Part shown: positions 25,210 to 32,992 of the stretch, one piece after another
Position numbering within the stretch: position 1 is the first letter of the stretch
Layout: every line of letters begins with the position of its first letter
NCBI GenBank assembly: GCA_036519295.1
Contig: DATDLN010000201.1
Coordinates: 1-47,235, forward strand
Direction of reading: 5' to 3'
Origin: JACVRW01 sp036519295
GTDB lineage: Bacteria; Actinomycetota; Thermoleophilia; Solirubrobacterales; Thermoleophilaceae
DNA: 47,235 nt
The notes under the pieces: model-generated
Databases searched by the model: none
The model's input: only the letters and a program-made list of their open reading frames with translations
What the model was told of the DNA's origin: nothing
Program-made: the position numbers and the translations under genes

Positions 25210-27003
25210 ATGGACGCGACACTCGAAGCTGCCTCCTGGGATCTCGAGCCGCTCATCGGCGGACGCGGCGCGGACGGCGTCGTCGAGATGCTGACCGAGG
25301 CGCGCGACCGTGCGGAGGCGTTCGCGCAGCGGCACCGCGGGAGCGTGGGCGAGCTGGGCGCCGACGGCCTCGCCGACGCCATGCACGAGCTCGCCGCGAT
25401 CCACGACCTCGGCGGCCGCGCCGGCTCCTACGCCTTCCTCAGCTTCGCGCTCGACACCACCGACCCCGAGCGCGGCGCCCTCATCCAGCGCGCGCGGGAG
25501 CTGAGCGCGGCGATCGAGACCGCGCTCGTCTTCTTCGAGCTGGAGTGGAACCAGGTACCCGACGAGCGGGTGGAGCAGCTGCTCGCGGCGCCCGAGCTCG
25601 ACTTCTGCCGGCACCACCTGCGCACGCTGCGCCGCTACCGCCCGCACCAGCTCTCCGAGCCCGAGGAGCGGATCCTCACGGAGACGAGCGTCACCGGCCC
25701 CGCAGCCTTCCAGCGGCTGTTCACCGAGCAGACCTCGGTGATCGAGATCAGCGTCCCGGACCGTGACGAGCCGGTGTCGCTCGAGGAGGCGCTCAGCCGC
25801 CTCCAGCAGCCCGACCGCCGGCGCCGGGCCGAAGCGGCCGCCGGGCTGACCGAGGCGCTTCGCGAGGGGCTTCGCACTCGCGCCTTCGTCTTCAACACGC
25901 TGCTGCAGGACAAGGCGACCAAGGACAGGCTCCGCTCCTACCCGCACTGGCTGGCCTCGCGCAACCTGGCGAACGAGGCGACCGACGAGTCGGTCGAGGC
26001 CCTGATCGAGGCCGTGCGGTCGCGCTACGAGCTGGCCCGGCGTTGGTACCGGCTCAAGGCCTCTCTGCTTGGCCTGGACCGTCTCGCCCATTGGGATCGG
26101 ATGGCGCCGGTGAGCGACAGCCAGGAGGAGATCCCCTACGGCGAGGCCCGCGAGATCGTGCTCGACTGCTACTCGGGCTTCTCCCCGGAGATGGGGGAAG
26201 CGGCGGGCGCCTTCTTCGCCAACGGCCACATCGACGGCCCGCCGCGTCCCGGCAAGCGGGGCGGAGCGTTCTGCTCCTACACCGTGCCCTCGGCTCACCC
26301 GTACGTGATGCTCAACTACACGTCACGGCCCCACGACGTGCTGGTGATGGCGCACGAGCTGGGCCACGGCGTGCACGCCTCGCTGGCCCGACCGCAGGGC
26401 ATCTTCCACTTCACGACCCCGCTGACGCTGGCGGAGACAGCCTCGATCTTCGGCGAGACGATCGTCCTCGAGCGACTGCTCGAGCGCGCCCCGGACCCCG
26501 CCGAGCGCCTGAACCTGCTCGCAGGGTCCCTCGACGGCGCGGTGGCTGCCGTGTTCCGCCAGGTGGCGATGAACCGCTTCGAGCACGCGGCGCACGGCGA
26601 GCGACGCGGGTCCGGAGAGCTGTCGGTCGATCGCTTCGGCGAGCTGTGGCTCGAGACCCAGGCGGAGCTGCTCGGGGACAGCGTCGAGGTGAGCGACGAC
26701 TACGGCGTCTGGTGGTCGTACATCTGGCACTTCGTCGACGCCCCGGGCTACGTGTACGCCTACGCCTACGGCCACCTCCTCGCGCTCTCGGTCTACCGCC
26801 GCTACGAGGAGCTGGGCGAGGCGTTCGTCCCCTCCTACCTGGACCTGCTGCGCGCCGGCGGCTCGCGGCCGCCCGAGGAGCTCGGGGCGATCGTCGGTGT
26901 CGACCTCTCCGACCCGGGCTTCTGGAGCTCCGGTCTCGACCTCGTGGAGCGCCAGCTCGAGGCCGCCGAGGCGGCCGCGCGGGAGGCGGGGAGGCTGCCC
27001 TGA
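25210..27003 (+). CDS. pepF: PepF/M3B-family oligoendopeptidase
   Basis: A 597-aa cytoplasmic zinc peptidase. The HELGH zinc motif lies at 382-386 in VLVMAHELGHGVHASLA, and the third ligand region follows in ETASIFGETIVLERLL. The flanking stretch RGGAFCSYTVPSAHPYVMLNYT and the C-terminal GVWWSYIWHFVDAPGYVYAYAYG are typical of PepF-like oligoendopeptidases, which cut short peptides inside the cell. The length fits the family (about 600 aa). The ATG at 25210 is the most reasonable start; an in-frame GTG at 25183 would lie within the promoter of the divergent gene. A methyltransferase gene follows with a possible 4-nt overlap. Confidence 0.92.
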   Translation: MDATLEAASWDLEPLIGGRGADGVVEMLTEARDRAEAFAQRHRGSVGELGADGLADAMHELAAIHDLGGRAGSYAFLSFALDTTDPERGALIQRARELSAAIETALVFFELEWNQVPDERVEQLLAAPELDFCRHHLRTLRRYRPHQLSEPEERILTETSVTGPAAFQRLFTEQTSVIEISVPDRDEPVSLEEALSRLQQPDRRRRAEAAAGLTEALREGLRTRAFVFNTLLQDKATKDRLRSYPHWLASRNLANEATDESVEALIEAVRSRYELARRWYRLKASLLGLDRLAHWDRMAPVSDSQEEIPYGEAREIVLDCYSGFSPEMGEAAGAFFANGHIDGPPRPGKRGGAFCSYTVPSAHPYVMLNYTSRPHDVLVMAHELGHGVHASLARPQGIFHFTTPLTLAETASIFGETIVLERLLERAPDPAERLNLLAGSLDGAVAAVFRQVAMNRFEHAAHGERRGSGELSVDRFGELWLETQAELLGDSVEVSDDYGVWWSYIWHFVDAPGYVYAYAYGHLLALSVYRRYEELGEAFVPSYLDLLRAGGSRPPEELGAIVGVDLSDPGFWSSGLDLVERQLEAAEAAAREAGRLP

Positions 27004-27617
27004 TCGACGCCGTCAGCGAGCGCATCGCGCTGCCCGGCGGTGAGGTGGAGCTCACACGGCCACGCGACGCCGAGGCGCTGCTCAGCGAGGAGTCGTTCGA
27101 TCGCGAGGAGTTCCTTCCGTACTGGGCCGAGCTGTGGTCGAGCGCAGTCGCCCTCGCCCACGACGTGTCGATGCGCTCCCTCCGCGGCCGGCGCACGCTC
27201 GAGCTGGGCTGCGGCCTGGGGCTGCCGAGCATCGCAGCGGCACAGGCCGGTGGACGCGTGGTGGCGAGCGACTGGTCGCCCGAGGCGATCGCGGCCGCCG
27301 CTGCGAACGCCGAGCGCAACGGCGTCGCGGTCGAGACCCTGCTCTGCTCCTGGGCCGCGCCCGATCCGCTGGTCGCACGCGCTCCCTGGGACCTCGTGCT
27401 CGCCTCGGACGTGCTCTACGAGCGCCGAAACGTCGACCAGCTGCTGGCGCTCCTCCCGCGTCTCGTGGACGTGCGCGGTCGGGTGTTGATCGCCGACCCG
27501 GGCCGGCCGCCGGCCGAGGCCTTCCTCGAGCGCGCCGCGAACGACTGGCACGTAAGGAGCACCGCCAGCCGCCGGGCGCCCCGGGTGTCGATCCACCACC
27601 TGCGCCGGCGGGTCTAG
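27000..27617 (+). CDS. Class I SAM methyltransferase, METTL20/NNMT-like fold
   Basis: About 205 aa. The SAM-binding motif LELGCGLGLPSIAAAQAGGRV, acidic VVASDWSPEAIAAAAANAERNG and LVLASDVLYERRNVDQLL are clear; the upstream FLPYWAELWSSAVALA is characteristic of the Methyltransf_16/ETFB-lysine-methyltransferase-like group. No ATG, GTG or TTG lies at the natural N-terminus: a CTG at 27000 would overlap the PepF stop (CTGA) with GGGGAGG just upstream, whereas the first GTG (27045) would cut off about 15 residues. I favour CTG, or readthrough by coupling. The target is unknown; protein lysine methylation is a guess from the family. Confidence 0.75.
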   Translation: MIDAVSERIALPGGEVELTRPRDAEALLSEESFDREEFLPYWAELWSSAVALAHDVSMRSLRGRRTLELGCGLGLPSIAAAQAGGRVVASDWSPEAIAAAAANAERNGVAVETLLCSWAAPDPLVARAPWDLVLASDVLYERRNVDQLLALLPRLVDVRGRVLIADPGRPPAEAFLERAANDWHVRSTASRRAPRVSIHHLRRRV

Positions 27618-27624
27618 CCGGCCA

Positions 27625-27669
27625 CGCTCGGTACGTTTACCGGCACTATGGCGGTCAACGTACCTAGCG
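27625..27669. terminator. Long bidirectional hairpin between convergent genes
   Basis: CGCTCGGTACGTT (27625-27637) pairs with AACGTACCTAGCG (27657-27669) at 12 of 13 positions, and an inner ACCGGC/GGCGGT pair (5 of 6) extends the stem to a 5-nt loop. It fills the 59-bp gap between the convergent methyltransferase and M20 peptidase genes, so it probably ends both transcripts. Confidence 0.7.
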
Positions 27670-27676
27670 TGAGGAA

Positions 27677-28993
27677 TCAGCTTGATTTCAGGCCCCCGAG
27701 CGCGTGGTACAGCTCGCGCGCCGAGCGCTCCCCCAGGCGCAGGCTCTCGATCCGATAGCTCTCGTTGGGGGCGTGAATCGCGTCCGCGTCGAGGACGAAG
27801 CCGCTGACGATGGTGGGGGTCCCTCGGTCCGCGAGGACCGCAAGCAGTGGCAGGGTGCCGCCCAGCCGCACGAAGGCAGGCTCCATGCCGCAGGCGCGCT
27901 CGATCGCCCCGGCCGCGAGCCGGAGCGCCGGGTGCTCCGGGTCGAATAGGGCCGGATCGGCGAGCTCCAGGTCGATGGCCACCTCCGCCCCATCCGGCGC
28001 GGCGGAGCGGAGCAGGAGCTCCAATTCGGCTCCCATCTTCGCCGCCCGCTGGCCGGGGGCGAGCCTCAGGCTCACGTGGCCGCGCGCCAGCGCCGGGACG
28101 ATCGTCCGCGGCTCCCCCACGGCGATCATGTTCACGTCCAGCGATGGCGCCGCACCCGTTCGCTCGTAGAACTCGTCGGCGGCCTCCGGGATCACCGGTC
28201 GGGCGCCCACGGATGCCAGGGCCTCGGCGCCGGGGCGCAGACGCCGCCACGACTCCCGCTCGGGCTCGCCCACCCCCGCCACACCGGCGCGCAGCTCCTC
28301 GCGGACCCGGCCGTCGGGTCCGGGCGCCACCTCGTGCAGCATCGCGAGCAGCACGTGCGCCGCATTGAGCGCAGCGCCGCCGTAGATTCCCGAATGGAGG
28401 TCGCGCCGCCCGGTGCGCACCTCGATGCTCGCGCTCACCATGCCCCGCGCCCCCACCGAGATGGCGGGCGTGTTCTCATCCGCCATCAGCGCGTCGAACA
28501 CGATCGCACAGTCCACTCCGCCCTCCTCCTCGCGCAGCCGGCGTAGCACTGACGCGCTGCCGATCTCCTCCTCGCCCTCCACGAGGAATCGGACGCTCAC
28601 CGGCAGCTCGCCCGCGCGCGCCAGCTCGCAGGCCACGTGCAGCAACGGGAGGAAGTTGCCCTTGTCGTCCGCGGCGCCGCGCGCGTAGAGGCGGCCGTCG
28701 CGCTCCGTGGGGTCGAACGGCGGGCTCTCCCAGGCTTCGAGGGGGCCCGGGTCCTGCACGTCGTAGTGCCCATAGGCGAGCACCGTCGGCGCCCCCGGGC
28801 GCGCGGCAGGCAACTCGCCCACGGCCATCGGATTGCCGCCGTCGACGGCCACCGCCGACGCCGTGCCGCCCGCCGCCTCGATCCGCTCGCACACCCAGTC
28901 GCAGGCGCGCCGCAGCGCCTCGGCGTCGCCGCCGCCGGTGGACACGGAGGGGATGCGCAGCCAGTCGACGAGCTCTTCGATCAGAGTGGGCAC
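27677..28993 (-). CDS. M20-family dipeptidase/carboxypeptidase
   Basis: A 438-aa cytosolic metallopeptidase of the M20 (carnosinase/DUG1-like) family. Metal ligands are visible in AYGHYDVQDPGPLEAW (His, Asp), YARGAADDKGNFLP (bridging Asp), LVEGEEEIGS (Glu pair) and the C-terminal DADAIHAPNESYRIESL (His). The lid/dimerisation region contains the usual GRRDLHSGIYGGAALNAAH. It probably cleaves dipeptides or similar amides. The frame runs to 29089, but GTG 28993 is preferred because earlier starts overlap the divergent MFS gene and the family begins at about this point (IPSVS near residue 14). No strong ribosome site is visible. Confidence 0.9.
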   Translation of the reverse strand: MPTLIEELVDWLRIPSVSTGGGDAEALRRACDWVCERIEAAGGTASAVAVDGGNPMAVGELPAARPGAPTVLAYGHYDVQDPGPLEAWESPPFDPTERDGRLYARGAADDKGNFLPLLHVACELARAGELPVSVRFLVEGEEEIGSASVLRRLREEEGGVDCAIVFDALMADENTPAISVGARGMVSASIEVRTGRRDLHSGIYGGAALNAAHVLLAMLHEVAPGPDGRVREELRAGVAGVGEPERESWRRLRPGAEALASVGARPVIPEAADEFYERTGAAPSLDVNMIAVGEPRTIVPALARGHVSLRLAPGQRAAKMGAELELLLRSAAPDGAEVAIDLELADPALFDPEHPALRLAAGAIERACGMEPAFVRLGGTLPLLAVLADRGTPTIVSGFVLDADAIHAPNESYRIESLRLGERSARELYHALGGLKSS

Positions 28994-29027
28994 GCTGACG
29001 CGCGATTCTCGCGGATGGCGCACCCCG

Positions 29028-29033
29028 TAGCAT
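29028..29033 (+). promoter_or_regulatory. Leaderless -10 box of the MFS gene
   Basis: TAGCAT lies exactly six bases before the MFS ATG, matching the TANNNT-N6-ATG arrangement seen at three other genes in this window; transcription would begin at the A of the start codon. Confidence 0.5.
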
Positions 29034-29039
29034 CGAGCC

Positions 29040-30188
29040 ATGCACCGCCTGTTTCTGCTGGTCGCGGCGGTGGTGCTGGTCGACACCATGTTCTTCGCCG
29101 CGGTCGCTCCCCTGCTGCCGCACTACGCGGACGAGTTCGAGCTGTCCAAGACCGGCGCCGGCATCCTCGCCGCCGCCTACCCCGCGGGGACATTCGCCGG
29201 CTCGCTGCCTTCCGGCTGGCTCGCCGCGCGCTGGGGGGTCAAGCCCACGCTCCTGCTCGGCCTGACGCTGCTCGGGTGCACGAGCCTCGTCTTCGCGTTC
29301 GCCCACACAATCGTGCTGCTCGACGCCGCCCGTTTCGTGCAGGGCATCGGCGGGGCGTGCATGTGGGCGGCCGGAATGGCCTGGCTCGTCTCGGCCACGC
29401 CGGCCGACCGCCGCGGCGAGCTTATCGGCTCGGCGCTCGCCGCCGCCATCGTGGGCGTGCTGCTGGGGCCGGTGCTGGGTGGGGCTGCGAGCGTGCTGAG
29501 CCCGGAGGCGGTCTTCAGCGGCGTAACGGTTGTGGCAGCGGCGCTCGCGGCGTGGGCGTGGACGATCCCCGGCGTGGCGCCCGAGCCGGACCCCGGTCTG
29601 AGCGTGCTGGGACGTGCACTGCGGCGGCCGGCCGTGCTGGCGGGCTTCTGGCTATTCACCCTGCCCGCGATCTTCGCGGGCGCGATCGAGGTGCTCGCGC
29701 CGCTGCGGCTCGACGAGCTCGGCGCGAGCGGCGCGGCAATCGGCGCGATCTTCCTCGCCGCGGCCGCGGTCGAGGCGGTGCTCAGCCCCGTGGCCGGTAG
29801 GGCCTCCGACCGTCACGGCCGGCTTGTCCCGATCCGCGCCGGCCTGGTCGGAGGCGTGGTGATGGCGGTGCTGCTGCCGCTGCCGGGGACAGTGCTGCTG
29901 GTGGCGGCCGCCGTGCTGCTGGCGATCGCGGCCCTGGGCGTGTTCTGGGCGCCGGCGATGGCCATGCTCTCGGACGCTTCGGAGGAGGCCGGCCTCTACC
30001 AGGGGCTCGCCTTCGCCCTCTCGAACCTGGCCTGGGCGATCGGCCACCTGATCGGTGCCGGTGGGGGCGGCGCGCTGGCCGAGGCCACGGCCGACGCGGT
30101 TCCGTACGCGCTCCTGGGCGTCGCCTGCGTCGTGACGCTGACCGGCGTCATGGCGCTGGGACGGCGCCGAGCGGCGGCGGCGGGTTGA
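29040..30188 (+). CDS. Major facilitator superfamily transporter
   Basis: A 382-aa membrane protein with about 12 hydrophobic spans. The MFS motif A-like loop between spans 2 and 3 reads GWLAARWGVKPTLLLG, and a second, weaker copy in the other half reads GRASDRHGRLVPIRAG. The sequence YPAGTFAGSLPSGWLAARWG and RFVQGIGGACMWAAGMAWL resemble drug/metabolite-efflux members (DHA1 type). The substrate cannot be assigned. It is divergent from the M20 peptidase and convergent with the Rpf-like gene. No ribosome site is seen, consistent with the leaderless promoter. Confidence 0.92.
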   Translation: MHRLFLLVAAVVLVDTMFFAAVAPLLPHYADEFELSKTGAGILAAAYPAGTFAGSLPSGWLAARWGVKPTLLLGLTLLGCTSLVFAFAHTIVLLDAARFVQGIGGACMWAAGMAWLVSATPADRRGELIGSALAAAIVGVLLGPVLGGAASVLSPEAVFSGVTVVAAALAAWAWTIPGVAPEPDPGLSVLGRALRRPAVLAGFWLFTLPAIFAGAIEVLAPLRLDELGASGAAIGAIFLAAAAVEAVLSPVAGRASDRHGRLVPIRAGLVGGVVMAVLLPLPGTVLLVAAAVLLAIAALGVFWAPAMAMLSDASEEAGLYQGLAFALSNLAWAIGHLIGAGGGGALAEATADAVPYALLGVACVVTLTGVMALGRRRAAAAG

Positions 30189-30195
30189 GTGGGTC

Positions 30196-30208
30196 GCCTC
30201 AGTGAGGC
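30196..30208. terminator. Short hairpin between convergent MFS and Rpf-like genes
   Basis: GCCTC-AGT-GAGGC (flanked by one more A/T pair) lies in the 20-bp gap between two convergent genes. It is small and lacks a T tract, so terminator function is only plausible. Confidence 0.35.
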
Positions 30209-30784
30209 TCAGGCGCAGCTCGGCCACGGCGCCGTGCCGCTCTGGCGGTACAGCCTCAGCGCCATCCGGTCCTGCAGCCACTCGGACGCATCGGCCGGAT
30301 CGCCTTCCCCGCCAAGGCGGCCCCAGGTCTCGCGAGTGAACTGGTACTTGCCGCGGTAGGGGCCTCCCGGTGAGACCGCGCTCGGATTGCCGCCGGTCTC
30401 GCACGCTGCGATTCGCTGGAGCACCTGCGGGACGCTGACGCTACGGCTGCGCACGGAGCTGCTGCTGAATGGGGCGAGCCCGAGAGCGCTCCGGGTCTGA
30501 GGGCCGACTACGCCGTCGACCACGAGCCCCTTCCGGCGCTGGAACAGCCGCACGGCTCGCTCCGTCTGGGGTCCGAAGACGCCGTCGGCGGGAATGCCGA
30601 GCGCGCTCTGGATGCTGCGCACGGCCTGCCCGCCGTCGCCTCGTTTCACGACCACTTCGCTCGAGGCGCTCGCCGTCACGCCGCCGCGGTCGGCCGACGC
30701 CACCGCGGCCGCGCCCAGCAGCAGAGCGGCGATCAGCACGGCCGCCCACAGCGGACGGCGCACGCCACCGGCAATTCCACGCAC
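30209..30784 (-). CDS. Secreted peptidoglycan-binding protein with Rpf-like transglycosylase domain
   Basis: A 191-aa exported wall protein. A signal peptide (residues 1-32, hydrophobic stretch WAAVLIAALLLGAAAVASA) is followed by a peptidoglycan-binding type 1 domain (about 45-103, QAVRSIQSALGIPADGVFGPQTERAV). A C-terminal resuscitation-promoting-factor/transglycosylase-like domain (about 118-191) carries IAACETGGNPSAV with the catalytic glutamate E129 and YRGKYQFTRETWGRLGG. Such proteins cleave peptidoglycan and help cells leave dormancy. The GTG start has AAAGGGGAGC seven bases upstream. A c-di-AMP riboswitch occupies its leader. Confidence 0.9.
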   Translation of the reverse strand: MRGIAGGVRRPLWAAVLIAALLLGAAAVASADRGGVTASASSEVVVKRGDGGQAVRSIQSALGIPADGVFGPQTERAVRLFQRRKGLVVDGVVGPQTRSALGLAPFSSSSVRSRSVSVPQVLQRIAACETGGNPSAVSPGGPYRGKYQFTRETWGRLGGEGDPADASEWLQDRMALRLYRQSGTAPWPSCA

Positions 30785-30802
30785 CTTGTCGCTCCCCTTT
30801 CC

Positions 30803-30935
30803 ATGCGCCTACGAGGTGAGCTGACGGGCTCGCGCCGGAAAGTGCGCTACGCGGCAGGCTCGCCGCGATTCGCCCCGGGCGGCCATGTGGCCGCCATTGG
30901 TTCCCCCGCTCCCCGCCGTCGGGACGGCAGGGACT
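30803..30935 (-). ncRNA. c-di-AMP riboswitch (ydaO/yuaA type)
   Basis: The leader of the Rpf-like gene shows the conserved blocks of this riboswitch in order on the minus strand: GGGGGAACCA, a GCGGCC...GGCCGC stem, GGGGCGAATCG, a GCGGC...GCCGC stem, and the highly conserved 3' segment CCCGTCAGCTCACCTCGTAG followed by GCG. In actinobacteria this element is commonly found before rpf and wall-hydrolase genes, where c-di-AMP binding lowers expression. The 3' end sits about 20 nt before the gene start, so access to the ribosome site or early termination could be affected. Boundaries are approximate. Confidence 0.88.
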
Positions 30936-31018
30936 CGGCAGTTTCGACGTCTGAGGCCGGGTATGCAATCACATTTGCGAGCGAAAAGCTGCTCACAAGC
31001 TGCGCACGGGGTACCGGT

Positions 31019-31024
31019 TAGGCT
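31019..31024 (+). promoter_or_regulatory. Leaderless -10 box of the SDR gene
   Basis: TAGGCT is exactly six bases before the ATG at 31031 and there is no ribosome site, the pattern of a leaderless actinobacterial message. Confidence 0.5.
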
Positions 31025-31030
31025 CCACCG

Positions 31031-31777
31031 ATGGAGCTAGGCCTGGAGGGCCGCGTGGCGCTCGTGACGGGCGCCTCGCGCGGTATCGGCCTCGGGATCG
31101 CGCGCGAGCTCGCGGCCGAGGGAGCGCGGGTGGCGATCAGCTCGCGCTCGCCGGAGCGGATCGATTCGGCGGCCTCGGAGATCGGCGCCCGGCCCTACGT
31201 CCACGATTCCGCCGACCTCGACGCCGCGCCAGCCCTGCTCGAGCGCGTAGAGGCCGAGCTCGGGCCGCTCGAGGTGCTGGTGACGAACACCGGCGGCCCG
31301 CCCGCCGGGCCCCCGCTCGAGCTCGCCCGGGACGCCTGGGAGGCAGCTCACCGCGACCTCGTGCTCGCCCCGATGACCCTGATCGAGCTCGCGGTCCCCG
31401 GCATGCGCGGCCGCGGCTTCGGACGCATCCTGAACGTCGCCTCCGCAGCGGTGCGCGAGCCGATGCCCGCGCTGATCCTCTCGAACGCCCACCGCAGTGG
31501 GGCGCTCGCCGCCTTCAAGACGCTCGCCCGCCAGCTGGCCGGCGACGGCATCACCCTCAACACTCTGCTGCCGGGCCGGATCGCCACCGACCGCCTGGCC
31601 GAGCTGTACGGCTCGATCGAGGAGGCCGAAGAGCGGGCGGCGGACGAGGTGCCGGCGGGCAGACTGGGAAACGTCGAGGAGATGGCCGCCGCGGCGGCGT
31701 TCCTCTGCTCGGAGCGAGCCGGTTACGTCACCGGCGTGGCGCTGCTCGTGGACGGGGGACTCACCCGGAGCGTCTGA
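31031..31777 (+). CDS. Atypical SDR-family oxidoreductase
   Basis: A 248-aa Rossmann-fold protein with the cofactor motif TGASRGIG (13-20) and NTGG in place of NNAG (86-89); the C-terminus AGYVTGVALLVDGGLTRSV is typical of 3-oxoacyl-ACP-reductase-like SDRs. The catalytic serine region is present (NVASAAV, S138), but the YxxxK pair reads SNAHR: Ser151 and Arg155 replace Tyr and Lys. A recognised SDR subgroup with NTGGPP and LSNxxRxG shares these changes, so it is probably a functional but mechanistically different branch. It stands alone, convergent with and overlapping the OsmC-like gene by 17 nt. Confidence 0.88.
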   Translation: MELGLEGRVALVTGASRGIGLGIARELAAEGARVAISSRSPERIDSAASEIGARPYVHDSADLDAAPALLERVEAELGPLEVLVTNTGGPPAGPPLELARDAWEAAHRDLVLAPMTLIELAVPGMRGRGFGRILNVASAAVREPMPALILSNAHRSGALAAFKTLARQLAGDGITLNTLLPGRIATDRLAELYGSIEEAEERAADEVPAGRLGNVEEMAAAAAFLCSERAGYVTGVALLVDGGLTRSV

Positions 31778-32213
31778 GCTCGCCGCGCAGGTGTGCGCGC
31801 ACGCTCACGGGGAGGTCGTCGTCGAGCCCGAGCCAATCGCGCAGGCGCTCGAGCGCCGCGGCGGCGGAGGCTTCGAAGCGACCCTCGTCGACTCCATCCA
31901 CGATCCCGTGCACCCCGAACTCGACCGCGGCGAGCCGGTGGGCGAGCTTCTCACCGCCGATCTCGCAGTCCGTGTGGACCACGAGCTCCCGTGCCGGGGT
32001 TCCCTCGGCCTCGAGGAGCTCGGCCAGGGCGCCGAGGAGAATCGCGCCATGGGCGGCGGCCAGCAGCTCGCCCGGTGTGACCTCGCGCGGATTTGGCGGT
32101 TCCTGGGCCGGCGCGGAGATCGGAAGCGCGGTGAAGGCGCGACTATCGACTCGTACACGACCGCGGCCCTCGGGCGGTCGGTCGAGCCAGGTGATCGTCG
32201 CTCGGCGGCGCAT
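31761..32213 (-). CDS. OsmC-like protein without the redox cysteines
   Basis: A 150-aa protein whose TPGELLAAAHGAILLGALAE and VVHTDCEIGGEKL correspond to the OsmC/Ohr fold (E. coli OsmC: PEELIGAAHAACFSMAL). OsmC and Ohr reduce organic hydroperoxides through two cysteines; here the first is Ile58 and the second falls in DDLPVSV, with Leu134 at the cysteine position. Only Cys83 remains, in a different place. It is therefore unlikely to be a thiol peroxidase of the known kind. It is divergent from the phosphoglucomutase gene across 35 bp and has no clear ribosome site. The fold assignment is moderately sure; its function is unknown. Confidence 0.75.
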   Translation of the reverse strand: MRRRATITWLDRPPEGRGRVRVDSRAFTALPISAPAQEPPNPREVTPGELLAAAHGAILLGALAELLEAEGTPARELVVHTDCEIGGEKLAHRLAAVEFGVHGIVDGVDEGRFEASAAAALERLRDWLGLDDDLPVSVRAHLRGELRRSG

Positions 32214-32236
32214 GGCAAGGCGCCTGACGGTACTAC

Positions 32237-32242
32237 TAGGCT
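32237..32242 (+). promoter_or_regulatory. Leaderless -10 box of the beta-phosphoglucomutase gene
   Basis: TAGGCT followed by six bases and the ATG at 32249; no ribosome site precedes the start. Confidence 0.5.
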
Positions 32243-32248
32243 CTTCGA

Positions 32249-32992
32249 ATGCTCGGTCTGCCGGACGGGGTGCGCGCCTGCCTCTTCGACCTGGACGGCG
32301 TGCTCACCCAGACGGCCAAGGTTCACGCGGCGGCCTGGAAGGAGATGTTCGACTCCTACCTCCGCTCTCGTGCGGATGCGGCCGGCGAGCGGTTCGTTCC
32401 CTTCGACGAGGAGTCCGACTACGACGAGTACGTCGATGGCAAGCCGCGCGAGGACGGTGTCCGCTCGTTCCTCCACTCGCGCGGAATCGAGCTGCCTCCC
32501 GGTTCGCCCGACGACCCGCCCGAGCGCGAGACGGTGGCGGGGCTTGGCAACCGCAAGAACGAGATCGTCCTGCGCCTCATCCACGAACGCGGAGTCCAGG
32601 CCTATGAGGGGTCCGTCCGCTACGTGAACGCCGCGCGCGAGGCCGGCCTGCGCCGCGCTGTCGTGTCCTCGAGCACGAACTGCCGGGACGTGCTCCGCGC
32701 CGCCTCGATCGAGGATCTCTTCGAGGCGCGCATCGACGGCGTGGTGGCCGAGCGGGAGCATCTACGCGGGAAGCCGGCCCCCGACACCTTTCTCGCCGGC
32801 GCGCGTGCCCTGAGCACTCCCGCTACCGAGGCCGCCGTGTTCGAGGACGCGCTGGCGGGCGTCGCCGCGGGGCGTGCGGGCGGGTTTGGCTTTGTCGTCG
32901 GCGTTGACCGCGTCGGCCAGGCCGACGCGCTGCGCGAGCACGGGGCGAGCGTGGTGGTACAAGATCTGTCCGAGCTGCTGGAGCGGACATGA
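32249..32992 (+). CDS. HAD-family beta-phosphoglucomutase
   Basis: A 247-aa HAD phosphomutase. The nucleophile motif is CLFDLDGVLTQT (D14 and D16); motif II is AVVSSSTN; the lysine and acidic motifs appear in LRGKPAPDTFLAGA and AAVFEDALAGVAAGRAGGF. A helical cap follows residue 20. It converts beta-glucose 1-phosphate to glucose 6-phosphate. This is exactly the step after the inverting disaccharide phosphorylase encoded next, whose start overlaps its stop (ATGA at 32989-32992). The pair is a known arrangement for maltose, trehalose or kojibiose use. A homologue of length about 245-250 is typical. Confidence 0.93.
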   Translation: MLGLPDGVRACLFDLDGVLTQTAKVHAAAWKEMFDSYLRSRADAAGERFVPFDEESDYDEYVDGKPREDGVRSFLHSRGIELPPGSPDDPPERETVAGLGNRKNEIVLRLIHERGVQAYEGSVRYVNAAREAGLRRAVVSSSTNCRDVLRAASIEDLFEARIDGVVAEREHLRGKPAPDTFLAGARALSTPATEAAVFEDALAGVAAGRAGGFGFVVGVDRVGQADALREHGASVVVQDLSELLERT

